This document shows, piece by piece, positions 14,355-20,965 of a DNA stretch of 20,965 nt; position 1 is the stretch's first letter; each line of letters starts with the position of its first letter. The notes beneath the pieces were generated by a model. That model was not told where the DNA came from. It was given only the letters and a program-made list of their open reading frames with translations, and searched no databases. The translations under genes and the position numbers were made by a program. The DNA lies in NCBI GenBank assembly GCA_024641725.1, contig JAHECM010000008.1, positions 1-20,965 on the forward strand, read 5' to 3'. The stretch is from Limnohabitans sp. Lineage in GTDB: Bacteria; Pseudomonadota; Gammaproteobacteria; Burkholderiales; Burkholderiaceae_C.

Positions 14355-14396
14355 GGCGTTCAGGCTTTCAAAATCAATCCAAACGGAGATGCTTCC

Positions 14397-15152
14397 ATGA
14401 AAATTTTGGTTCCCGTCAAGCGGGTGGTGGACTACAACGTCAAGGTTCGAGTCAAGTCCGACAACAGCGGTGTGGACATCGCCAACGTCAAAATGAGCAT
14501 GAACCCCTTTGACGAAATCGCCATCGAAGAGGCCGTGCGCCTCAAAGAAAAAGGCGTGGCCACCGAAGTCATCGCCGTTTCTTGCGGCGTGTCGCAATGC
14601 CAAGAAACCCTGCGCACCGCCATGGCCATTGGCGCAGACCGTGGCATCTTGGTCGAAACCCCCGCCGACTTGGACCTGCAGCCCTTGGCCGTGGCCAAGC
14701 TGCTCAAGGCCCTGGTGGACAAAGAGCAACCTGGCCTGATCATTTTGGGCAAGCAAGCGATTGACGACGACTGCAACCAAACCGGCCAGATGCTGGCGGC
14801 GCTGGCCGATCTGCCCCAAGCCACTTACGCCTCCAAGGTCGAGGTGGTGGACGGCAAAGCCCAAGTGACCCGAGAGATCGACGGCGGCCTGGAAATTCTG
14901 TCGATCAGCCTGCCTGCGGTGGTGACCACCGACCTGCGCTTGAACGAGCCGCGTTATGTGACGCTGCCCAACATCATGAAGGCCAAGAAAAAGCAGCTCG
15001 ACACCTTCAAACCCGAAGACCTGGGCGTCGATGTGGCCCCCCGCATCAAGACCCTGAAAGTGTCCGAGCCTGCCAAGCGCAGCGCCGGCATCAAAGTGCC
15101 CGATGTCGCCACCCTGGTGGACAAGCTCAAAAACGTCGCCAAAGTCATCTGA
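14397..15152 (+). CDS. etfB: Electron transfer flavoprotein subunit beta
   Basis: The 251-residue protein starts MKILVPVKRVVDYNVKVRV and has the nucleotide-binding segments NPFDEIAIEEAVRL and LIILGKQAIDDDCNQTGQMLA. It also carries the ETF-beta signature RLNEPRYVTLPNIMKAKKK (181-199), whose KAKKK-adjacent loop contacts dehydrogenase partners. With EtfA it carries electrons from acyl-CoA dehydrogenases to ETF-quinone oxidoreductase. GGAG at 14385-14388 stands 8 bases before the ATG. The 11-bp gap to etfA shows co-translation. The two operator candidates upstream suggest control by acyl-CoA-linked regulators. Confidence 0.97.
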   Translation: MKILVPVKRVVDYNVKVRVKSDNSGVDIANVKMSMNPFDEIAIEEAVRLKEKGVATEVIAVSCGVSQCQETLRTAMAIGADRGILVETPADLDLQPLAVAKLLKALVDKEQPGLIILGKQAIDDDCNQTGQMLAALADLPQATYASKVEVVDGKAQVTREIDGGLEILSISLPAVVTTDLRLNEPRYVTLPNIMKAKKKQLDTFKPEDLGVDVAPRIKTLKVSEPAKRSAGIKVPDVATLVDKLKNVAKVI

Positions 15153-15163
15153 GGACCCGAACC

Positions 15164-16096
15164 ATGACATCCCTCGTTATTGCAGAACACGACAACGCCT
15201 CGATCAAGGGCGCTACCCTGAACACCGTCACGGCCGCTGCCGCTTGCGGTGGTGACGTGCATGTGCTCGTCGCGGGCCACAACGCAGGTGCCGCCGCTGC
15301 CGCTGCCGCGCAAATTGCGGGCGTTGCCAAAGTCATCCATGCCGACAGCGAAGCCCTGGCCCATGGCTTGGCCGAAAACGTCGCCGCCCAAGTGCTGGCC
15401 ATCGCCAGCCAATACAGCCACATCCTGTTCCCTGCCACCGCAGGCGGCAAGAACGTGGCCCCGCGCGTGGCCGCCAAGCTGGACGTGGCGCAGATCTCCG
15501 ACATCACCAAAGTAGAGTCCGCCGACACCTTCGAGCGCCCGATCTATGCCGGCAACGCCATCGCCACGGTGCAGTCCACCGATGCAACCAAAGTGATCAC
15601 CGTGCGCACAACAGGCTTTGACGCCGCAGCCGCCACCGGTGGCAGTGCAGCCGTGGAAACTTCTGCTGCCCAGGCCGACAGCGGCAAGAGCAGCTTCAAG
15701 GGCAGCGAGATCGCCAAAAACGACCGCCCCGAACTGACCGCCGCCAAGATCATTGTCTCGGGTGGCCGCGCTTTGGGCAGCTCGGAAAAGTTCAACGAAG
15801 TCATGACGCCCTTGGCCGACAAGCTGGGCGCCGCCATCGGTGCCAGCCGCGCTGCGGTGGACGCAGGCTACGCCGCCAACGACCTGCAAGTGGGCCAGAC
15901 CGGCAAGATCGTGGCACCTCAGTTGTATGTGGCTTGCGGCATTTCGGGGGCCATCCAGCACTTGGCCGGCATGAAGGATTCCAAGGTGATCGTCGCGATC
16001 AACAAGGACCCCGAAGCCCCGATCTTCAGCGTGGCGGACTTTGGCCTCGAAGCCGATTTGTTTGCCGCTGTGCCTGAACTGACCCAGGCCCTCTGA
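15164..16096 (+). CDS. etfA: Electron transfer flavoprotein subunit alpha
   Basis: The 310-residue protein has the N-terminal nucleotide-fold domain (SLVIAEHDNASIKGATLNTV). The FAD-binding C-terminal domain has VSGGRALGSSEKF, SRAAVDAGY, GQTGKIVAPQLYVACGISGAIQHLAGM (signature about 254-269) and INKDPEAPIFSVADFGLEADLF. It pairs with EtfB to hold the FAD that accepts electrons from acyl-CoA dehydrogenases, fitting the acyl-CoA dehydrogenase just downstream. An alanine-rich run at about residues 42-50 comes from repeated GCC/GCT codons. GAGGA, overlapping the etfB stop, precedes the ATG. Confidence 0.97.
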   Translation: MTSLVIAEHDNASIKGATLNTVTAAAACGGDVHVLVAGHNAGAAAAAAAQIAGVAKVIHADSEALAHGLAENVAAQVLAIASQYSHILFPATAGGKNVAPRVAAKLDVAQISDITKVESADTFERPIYAGNAIATVQSTDATKVITVRTTGFDAAAATGGSAAVETSAAQADSGKSSFKGSEIAKNDRPELTAAKIIVSGGRALGSSEKFNEVMTPLADKLGAAIGASRAAVDAGYAANDLQVGQTGKIVAPQLYVACGISGAIQHLAGMKDSKVIVAINKDPEAPIFSVADFGLEADLFAAVPELTQAL

Positions 16097-16110
16097 TCCA
16101 TCCGTCCATC

Positions 16111-16140
16111 AAAAAAGGCATCGTTCGCGATGCCTTTTTT
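16111..16140 (+). terminator. Intrinsic terminator after etfA
   Basis: GGCATCG (16117-16123), a TTCG loop and CGATGCC (16128-16134) form a perfect stem flanked by six A before and six T after. It is a strong, bidirectional-looking terminator 14 bp after the etfA stop. The downstream acyl-CoA dehydrogenase then needs read-through or its own promoter. Confidence 0.9.
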
Positions 16141-16171
16141 GTACCCTCACACAGACTTACCGGAGACTTTC

Positions 16172-17965
16172 ATGAGCTACACCGCACCCCTCAAGGACAT
16201 GTTGTTCAACATCGAGCACCTGGCCCGCATCGACCAGATCGCGCAGATTCCCGGCTTTGAAGACGCTGGACTTGAAACCGCGCAAGCGGTGCTGGAGGAG
16301 TGCGGCAAGCTCAACGCCGAAGTGATCGCCCCGCTCAACTGGGAAGGCGATAAAAACCCGTCCTTCCACCACGGCGGCAACCAAGTCACGACCACCCCCG
16401 GCTTCAAAGAAGCCTACAAACAATTCACCGAAGGCGGCTGGCAAAGCCTGCAACACCCGACCGAATTCGGCGGCCAAGGTCTGCCCAAAACGATTGGCGC
16501 GGCTTGCGGCGAAATGCTCAACTCGGCCAACATGAGTTTTGCGCTGTGCCCCATGCTGACCGACGGCGCGATCGAAGCCCTGTTGACCGCGGGCTCGGAC
16601 GACATGAAGGCCAAGTACCTGGACAAGCTGATCTCTGGCGAGTGGACCGGCACCATGAACCTGACCGAGCCCCAAGCCGGCTCGGACTTGGCGGCAGTGC
16701 GCACCCGCGCCGAGCCCCAGCCCGACGGCACTTACAAAGTGTTTGGCACCAAAATCTACATCACCTACGGTGAGCACGACATGGCCGACAACATCGTCCA
16801 CTTGGTGCTGGCCCGCGTGCAAGGCGCGCCCGAGGGCGTCAAAGGCATCAGCCTGTTTGTGGTGCCCAAGTTCATGGTCAAGGCCGACGGCTCGCTGGGT
16901 GAGCGCAACGACGTGCATTGCGTCTCTATTGAGCACAAGATGGGCATCAAGGCCAGCCCCACGGCGGTGCTCCAGTACGGTGACCACGGCGGTGCGATTG
17001 GCTATTTGGTGGGCGAAGAAAACCGTGGCCTCGAATACATGTTCATCATGATGAACGCCGCTCGGTATGCGGTGGGCGTGCAGGGCATCTCGATTGCCGA
17101 GCGTGCTTACCAGCATGCCGTGCAGTACGCCCGTGACCGCGTGCAAAGCCGCCCGGTGGACGGCAGCTTGCCGGCAGCTGGCCCCATCATTCATCATCCC
17201 GATGTGCGCCGCATGCTGATGACCATGCGCGCCTACACCGAAGGCTGCCGCGCCATGGCCAGCGTGGCCGCAGCCGCTTACGACGCCGCGCACCACCACT
17301 CCGACGCAGCCGTGCGCAAAGACAACCAAGCCTTCTACGAATTCCTCGTGCCCCTGGTCAAGGGTTACAGCACCGAAATGAGCCTCGAAGTGACCAGCTT
17401 GGGCGTGCAGGTGCACGGCGGCATGGGCTTCATCGAAGAAACCGGCTGCGCCCAGTACTACCGCGACGCCAAGATTTTGACGATTTACGAAGGCACGACC
17501 GCCATCCAGGCCAACGACTTGGTGGGCCGCAAGACCTCGCGCGACGGCGGTGCCGGTGCCAAGGGCATGGCCGCCCAAATCGCCAAAACAGAAGCCGAAC
17601 TGCTGGCCAGCGGCCACGCCGATGCGCAGGCCGTGGCCAAGCGCTTGAAAGCCGCCCGCGAAGCCTTTGTGGATGTGGTGGACTTCATGGCGGCCAACAC
17701 CCGAGCCAACCCGAACGCGGCGTTTTCGGGCAGCGTGCCTTACCTGATGCTGGCGGGCAACCTCGTGGCCGGCTGGCAAATGGGCCGTGCTTTGCTGGTG
17801 GCCCTCACACCCGAGGCGCAGGCGCAAGACGCCGCGTTCATGGCCGCCAAGGTCACCACCGCACGCTTTTATGCCGACCACATCTTGTCCAAAGCCCCTG
17901 GCGTGCGCGACAGCATCGTGGACGGCGCAGATTGCGTGACCGCGCTGGCGCTGGACGCCTTCTAA
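16172..17965 (+). CDS. Acyl-CoA dehydrogenase, 600-residue class with C-terminal extension (DmdC-like)
   Basis: The 597-residue flavoenzyme begins MSYTAPLKDMLFNIEHLA, a hallmark of the group that includes 3-methylmercaptopropionyl-CoA dehydrogenase DmdC and related acyl-CoA dehydrogenases. Seen in order: WTGTMNLTEPQAGSDLAAVRT (FAD/substrate loop), KIYIT.GEHD, HKMGIKASPT, QVHGGMGFIEETGCAQYYRDAKI and IYEGTTAIQANDLVGRK, with the likely catalytic base E440. A helical C-terminal domain follows (about 470-597). It oxidises an acyl-CoA to the 2,3-enoyl-CoA and passes electrons to EtfAB encoded just upstream. The exact acyl group is unknown; the family name alone does not imply DMSP use. ATG 16172 has CGGAGA upstream. 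An earlier start at 16130 falls inside the terminator and is rejected. Confidence 0.94.
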   Translation: MSYTAPLKDMLFNIEHLARIDQIAQIPGFEDAGLETAQAVLEECGKLNAEVIAPLNWEGDKNPSFHHGGNQVTTTPGFKEAYKQFTEGGWQSLQHPTEFGGQGLPKTIGAACGEMLNSANMSFALCPMLTDGAIEALLTAGSDDMKAKYLDKLISGEWTGTMNLTEPQAGSDLAAVRTRAEPQPDGTYKVFGTKIYITYGEHDMADNIVHLVLARVQGAPEGVKGISLFVVPKFMVKADGSLGERNDVHCVSIEHKMGIKASPTAVLQYGDHGGAIGYLVGEENRGLEYMFIMMNAARYAVGVQGISIAERAYQHAVQYARDRVQSRPVDGSLPAAGPIIHHPDVRRMLMTMRAYTEGCRAMASVAAAAYDAAHHHSDAAVRKDNQAFYEFLVPLVKGYSTEMSLEVTSLGVQVHGGMGFIEETGCAQYYRDAKILTIYEGTTAIQANDLVGRKTSRDGGAGAKGMAAQIAKTEAELLASGHADAQAVAKRLKAAREAFVDVVDFMAANTRANPNAAFSGSVPYLMLAGNLVAGWQMGRALLVALTPEAQAQDAAFMAAKVTTARFYADHILSKAPGVRDSIVDGADCVTALALDAF

Positions 17966-17987
17966 ATTCAGCAGAATGTCGCACCTT

Positions 17988-18012
17988 AGACAGGCTCTGC
18001 GGGGCCTTGTCT
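17988..18012 (+). other. Hairpin between the acyl-CoA dehydrogenase and nitronate monooxygenase genes
   Basis: AGACAGGC (17988-17995) pairs with GCCTTGTCT (18004-18012) with one bulged base. Only TTTG follows, so it is at best a weak terminator or processing site. It lies in the 79-bp gap of an otherwise co-directional pair. Confidence 0.35.
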
Positions 18013-18044
18013 TTGACAATGGTCCCATTCACTCAGGAGACTCT

Positions 18045-18998
18045 ATGTCCAAACTTCCCGCCGTTTTGGCGAATTTGCCTTTCCCCGTCATCGCTTCGCC
18101 CTTGTTCATCATCAGCAATCCCAAGCTGGTGATCGAGCAATGCAAGGCCGGTGTGGTGGGCTCCATGCCCGCGCTCAACGCCCGTCCAGCGGCGCAACTC
18201 GAGGACTGGCTGGCCGAGATCACCGAGACGCTGGCCGCGTACAACAAAGCCAACCCTGACAAGCCCGCCGCGCCCTTTGCCATCAACCAGATCGTGCACA
18301 AGAGCAACGACCGGCTGGAGCACGACATGGCCATGTGCGTGAAGTACAAAGTGCCGATCATCATCACCTCGCTGGGCGCGCGTGAAGAAATCAACCAAGC
18401 CGCCCACAGCTACGGTGGCGTGGTGCTGCACGACATCATCAACAACAAGTTTGCCCACAAGGCGATTGAAAAAGGCGCGGACGGCCTGATCGCCGTGGCC
18501 GCAGGGGCCGGGGGCCATGCGGGCGTCAAAAGCCCATTTGCCTTGATCCAAGAAATTCGTCAGTGGTTTGACGGCCCGGTGGCGCTGTCGGGCTCGATCG
18601 CCACCGGCGACGCGGTGTTGGCCGCTCAAGCCATGGGCGCGGACTTTGGTTACATGGGCTCGGCCTTCATTGCCACGCACGAAGCGCGTGCCGCCGAAGA
18701 GTACAAGCAAGCCATCGTGGACGGCAATTCGGACGACGTGGTTTACAGCAACCTGTTCACCGGGGTGCACGGCAACTACTTGGCCCCGTCGATCCGTGCC
18801 GCTGGCTTGGACCCCGACAACCTGCCCGAGTCCGACCCCAGCAAAATGAACTTTGGCGGTGACGCTAAAAAAGCCTGGAAAGACATTTGGGGCTGCGGCC
18901 AGGGCATTGGGGCCGTGACGGCCGTGGTCAGCACTGCCGAGCTGGTGGCCCGCCTCAAGGACGAGTACCAGGCTGCACGTGCACGCCTGGCGTTGTGA
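18045..18998 (+). CDS. Nitronate monooxygenase family flavoprotein
   Basis: The 317-residue TIM-barrel protein starts at ATG 18045 with a strong AGGAGA 4 bases upstream (18035-18040). It has PVIASPLFIISNPKLVIEQCKAGVVGSMPAL, IITSLGAR, GADGLIAVAAGAGGHAG and GPVALSGSIATGDAVLAAQAMGADFGYMGSAFIATHEA. The GGHAG histidine is the catalytic base in nitronate monooxygenases and the FMN phosphate loops are present. The family (formerly 2-nitropropane dioxygenase) also includes FabK-like enoyl reductases. The acyl-CoA dehydrogenase/etf neighbours make an acyl-thioester role possible but unproven. The C-terminal part has FGGDAKKAWKDIWGCGQGIGAV. It is probably co-transcribed with the gene upstream, and a strong terminator follows at 19031. 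Confidence 0.9.
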   Translation: MSKLPAVLANLPFPVIASPLFIISNPKLVIEQCKAGVVGSMPALNARPAAQLEDWLAEITETLAAYNKANPDKPAAPFAINQIVHKSNDRLEHDMAMCVKYKVPIIITSLGAREEINQAAHSYGGVVLHDIINNKFAHKAIEKGADGLIAVAAGAGGHAGVKSPFALIQEIRQWFDGPVALSGSIATGDAVLAAQAMGADFGYMGSAFIATHEARAAEEYKQAIVDGNSDDVVYSNLFTGVHGNYLAPSIRAAGLDPDNLPESDPSKMNFGGDAKKAWKDIWGCGQGIGAVTAVVSTAELVARLKDEYQAARARLAL

Positions 18999-19002
18999 TC
19001 CA

Positions 19003-20157
19003 TTGAGCACGGTTGCACTCGCCAACGAGCAGCGCCCTTCGGGGCGCTCTTTTTTGCCAGATTTACTCAAGGCGGTGGGCTGCATCCTGATCGTTTTGCA
19101 CCATTTGGCCTTTTACGGTCCGATGTCGGACGTGGTGCTGCGGGCCTGGCCCGGCGTGATCGACTGGTTGGCTGAATACGGTCGGCTGGCGGTGCAGTTG
19201 TTCTTGGTGTGCTCTGGCTACCTGACGGCGGCCGGTTTGGCGGCCAAGCCCGCGCTCAATGCTCGGCGTTTGCTGCAATTGGCCGGGCGGCGTTATTTGC
19301 GTTTGTCCATTCCCCTCATGGGCGCGCTCAGTGCGGCGGTGCTGGTCACCGAATGGATTCGCCCAGATTTTGATCACCCATCACTGTCGGCGACGCCCGA
19401 TTGGCTGCAAACGCTGGCGCATGTGTTCTTTTTGCAGCACCTGGCCGACATGGAGGCGCTGTCTGCCGGTGTGTGGTACGTGGCGATCGATTTTCAGCTC
19501 TACCTGCTCACCTTGTTGACCTTGTGGGGCGTGAGCCTGTGGGCGCGCTGGAAGCCGCTGTGGCGGCCAGACGCTTTGCGTGTGCAGGTGATGTTCGGCT
19601 TGACCTTGCTGTCGCTGGTGCGCTGGAACCTGAACCACGACCTGGACCTCTACGGCGTGTATTTTTTTGGCGCCTATGGCCTGGGCTGGCTGGCGCACCG
19701 GGCAAGGCAAAGCCGGATTCCGCCCAAGGGCTGGACAGTCTTGCTCCTGATGGGCTTGCTGGCCTTGTGGGTTGACCCGCGCTGGCGCATTTTCACTGCG
19801 TGGGCGGTGGCGCTGCTGCTGGCTGCGGCCCCCCCCGCTTGGCTGGCGCTGCAATCGGTGCGAGGCTGGTTCAGGGCGGGGGTGAGTGAGTTGTCGCGCA
19901 TTTCGTATTCGGTGTTCCTGATCCACTACGCGGTCAGCCTGGCGGTCAGTGCTTGGGTGACGCGGGTTTGGCCCGACTCGGTGGCTTGGAACGGCGCGGG
20001 CATGGTCTTGGCGCTGGGCTTGTCGGTGCTGGCGGGCGAGGGTTTGTCGCAGCTGACCGAAAAAAGAAGCCAGGACTGGCGTCATTGGCTGGTGTGGGCG
20101 CTGGTCTTTGCGCTCAGCTCAGGACTGGCCATGCATTGGGCCGCCACAGCGGGATGA
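19003..20157 (+). CDS. Acyltransferase-3 family membrane protein (OafA-like)
   Basis: About 10 hydrophobic helices and an N-terminal LPDLLKAVGCILIVLHHLAFYG segment match acyltransferase-3 proteins, whose first helix carries the active-site histidine (HH here). They move acyl groups onto exported polysaccharides or lipids across the inner membrane. LAVQLFLVCSGYLTA is the family's VxxFFxxSGf-like segment, ELSRISYSVFLIHYAV its late-helix motif. The acceptor is unknown. The start is uncertain: TTG 19003 gives 384 residues, TTG 19054 gives 367, and the frame is open from 18979. The terminator hairpin of the preceding gene lies inside the 5' part of this frame. A REP-like element follows the stop. 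Confidence 0.85.
   Translation: MSTVALANEQRPSGRSFLPDLLKAVGCILIVLHHLAFYGPMSDVVLRAWPGVIDWLAEYGRLAVQLFLVCSGYLTAAGLAAKPALNARRLLQLAGRRYLRLSIPLMGALSAAVLVTEWIRPDFDHPSLSATPDWLQTLAHVFFLQHLADMEALSAGVWYVAIDFQLYLLTLLTLWGVSLWARWKPLWRPDALRVQVMFGLTLLSLVRWNLNHDLDLYGVYFFGAYGLGWLAHRARQSRIPPKGWTVLLLMGLLALWVDPRWRIFTAWAVALLLAAAPPAWLALQSVRGWFRAGVSELSRISYSVFLIHYAVSLAVSAWVTRVWPDSVAWNGAGMVLALGLSVLAGEGLSQLTEKRSQDWRHWLVWALVFALSSGLAMHWAATAG
19031..19055 (+). terminator. Intrinsic terminator after the nitronate monooxygenase gene
   Basis: AGCGCCC (19031-19037), a TTCG loop and GGGCGCT (19042-19048) form a perfect stem followed by C and six T. It is a strong terminator 32 bp after the stop at 18998, yet it overlaps the start region of the acyltransferase reading frame. 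Confidence 0.9.
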
Positions 20158-20186
20158 AAACAGTTTCGCTTGGGCTGCTTTGAAGG

Positions 20187-20272
20187 TGTGGGCGCCCCGC
20201 CCTCGGGGCGAATGCTGGTGGACTGTGGCATCTCGATCGAGGCGCCATCTCGGCGAGAGCGCCGCTCCCACA
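20187..20272. repeat. REP-like palindromic element, copy 2
   Basis: This element runs from TGTGGGCGC to GCTCCCACA, near inverted ends. Inside is a CGCCCCG-CCCT-CGGGGCG hairpin followed by AATGC, as in copy 1 (11162-11221), where the hairpin is GCCGCG-CCCT-CGCGGC followed by GATGG. ATCTCGATCGAGGCGCCATCTCGG forms a further symmetric section. It fills the gap between the convergent acyltransferase and cyanophycin synthetase ends. Confidence 0.6.
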
Positions 20273-20309
20273 TTTCCCACAGCTCCCCAAGCCCCCAGGC
20301 GATGCTTTT

Positions 20310-20965
20310 TTAGAGGGTGGCTCGGACTTTTTCTGTGATGTAGGCCAGCGCTTCTTCCACTTGGTCGATCAGGATCAGGCACAGGTCGCCAGGGGACAAG
20401 CGGGCCAGCGCGGTGTCGATCGCATTGAACTCACCTTGGATGGCCTCGACATGGCGGGTGCGCTGGGCACCGACCAGGCCCTGGCGCAGCAGGTCGATCA
20501 CTTCGCCGTCGGCACGTCCGCGTTGGCAGGCGTCTTGGTAGAGCAGCACATCGTCAAAGGCTGCCCCCAAAATCTTGGTCTGGTCGCGGATGTCTTCGTC
20601 GCGGCGGTCACCGGCACCGCTGATCACCACCACGCGCTTATGGGCGGGCATGTTGTCCACGGCATTGACCAGGGCCTGAATGGCGTCTGGGTTGTGGCCG
20701 TAGTCGGCAATCAAGGTGGCACCTTGGTAGTCGAACACGTTGAAGCGCCCCGGCACACCTTGGATGTCGCTGATAAAGGTGGCCAGCCCTTGGGCGATGG
20801 CGTCCCATGTGATGCCTACGGCCCAAGCGGCACCGATGGCCGCAAGCACGTTTTCGGTCTGAAAACCGATCTGCCCGTTGCGTGTGAGCGGCACTTGCGA
20901 CAAGGGGATGCGAAAACTCTGCTTGCCCTTTTGCGCCACGATCGCGCCACCGTCCACATAAATCA
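20310..20965 (-). CDS. cphA: Cyanophycin synthetase, C-terminal part (5' end outside window)
   Basis: The frame is open from the window edge to the stop at 20310-20312, covering about 218 residues of the Mur-ligase-like C-terminal region. Seen are NVLAAIGAAWAVGI, GVPGRFNVFDYQGATLIADYGHNPDAIQAL, VVVISGAGDRRDEDIRDQTKILG, DACQRGRADGEVIDLLRQGL and LCLILIDQVEEALAYI. The YGHNPDA and GDRRDEDI segments are characteristic of CphA. The enzyme adds aspartate and arginine to build the storage polymer cyanophycin, using ATP. The ATP-grasp half and start are not in view, so whether this is CphA1 or a second CphA cannot be judged. It is convergent with the acyltransferase gene across the REP-like element. 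Confidence 0.92.
   Translation of the reverse strand, partial: IYVDGGAIVAQKGKQSFRIPLSQVPLTRNGQIGFQTENVLAAIGAAWAVGITWDAIAQGLATFISDIQGVPGRFNVFDYQGATLIADYGHNPDAIQALVNAVDNMPAHKRVVVISGAGDRRDEDIRDQTKILGAAFDDVLLYQDACQRGRADGEVIDLLRQGLVGAQRTRHVEAIQGEFNAIDTALARLSPGDLCLILIDQVEEALAYITEKVRATL

Larger units (their letters stand above)
14113..14396. promoter_or_regulatory. dctP/etfB divergent control region
   Basis: This 284-bp gap must hold promoters for both the TRAP operon and the etfBA genes. It contains two striking palindromes listed separately, at 14195-14219 and 14332-14354, and is AT-rich near dctP. I could not fix convincing -35/-10 pairs on either strand. No open frame in it resembles a protein. 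Confidence 0.6.

Noticed and set aside
16172..17965. Naming the acyl-CoA dehydrogenase as true DmdC of DMSP degradation
   Set aside because: The family resemblance is to a broad 600-residue class; no other dmd gene is in the window.
18013..18018. TTGACA resembling a perfect -35 box before the nitronate monooxygenase gene
   Set aside because: At 17 bp spacing the -10 position falls on the Shine-Dalgarno, which has no TATAAT similarity.
16157..18028. Very long (623-codon) open frame antisense to the acyl-CoA dehydrogenase gene
   Set aside because: It mirrors a clearly conserved gene, is rich in His/Gly/Ala/Arg as expected for the complement of high-GC codons, and has no recognisable domain.

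Overview
The window looks like a chromosomal stretch from a betaproteobacterium of the Burkholderiales, most likely Comamonadaceae (Limnohabitans/Rhodoferax/Polaromonas-like). This is inferred from high GC with G/C-rich third codon positions, a TRAP transporter divergent from etfBA, a cyanophycin synthetase, and the protein style. No rRNA, tRNA, CRISPR, phage or insertion sequence was seen. Eighteen intact or edge-cut coding regions and one truncated regulator remnant are supported.

Left part (1-4650). A minus-strand pair of exported c-type cytochromes, overlapping by ATGA and cut by the window edge, lies divergent from a GNAT acetyltransferase and the tRNA-dihydrouridine synthase dusC. Convergent to these are a stand-alone histidine phosphotransfer (Hpt) protein and a Nudix hydrolase of the NUDT19-like type, whose Nudix box is split by an insertion.

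Middle (4650-11230). A short-chain dehydrogenase of the 17beta-HSD4/3-hydroxyacyl-CoA type is followed by a lower-GC stretch. That stretch holds a 5'-truncated Crp/Fnr regulator and a small secreted Rap1a/HdeA-like two-cysteine protein, coupled to lytic transglycosylase mltB. Divergent from mltB are a class II-like histone deacetylase family amidohydrolase, an enoyl-CoA hydratase homologue lacking both catalytic glutamates, and a MscS-type channel whose start overlaps the hydratase end.

Right part (11230-20965). A TRAP transporter (dctP, dctQ, dctM; minus) is divergent from etfB-etfA, an acyl-CoA dehydrogenase of the 600-residue DmdC-like class, and a nitronate monooxygenase family protein. 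The 284 bp between dctP and etfB carries two strong palindromes, probably operators. This suggests that uptake of an organic acid and its acyl-CoA oxidation are controlled together. An acyltransferase-3 membrane protein and the 3' part of a cyanophycin synthetase end the window.

The coherent theme is fatty/organic acid and acyl-CoA metabolism: SDR, Nudix, ECH-like, etfBA, acyl-CoA dehydrogenase and TRAP uptake. Two related REP-like hairpin elements sit in the two convergent gene junctions at 11.2 and 20.2 kb. I saw no clear sign of a wholly new system. The best second-look items are the etfB/dctP operators, the hairpin inside the TRAP operon, the terminator lying in the start region of the acyltransferase, the REP-like pair, the catalytic-residue loss in the ECH homologue, and the truncated Crp gene.
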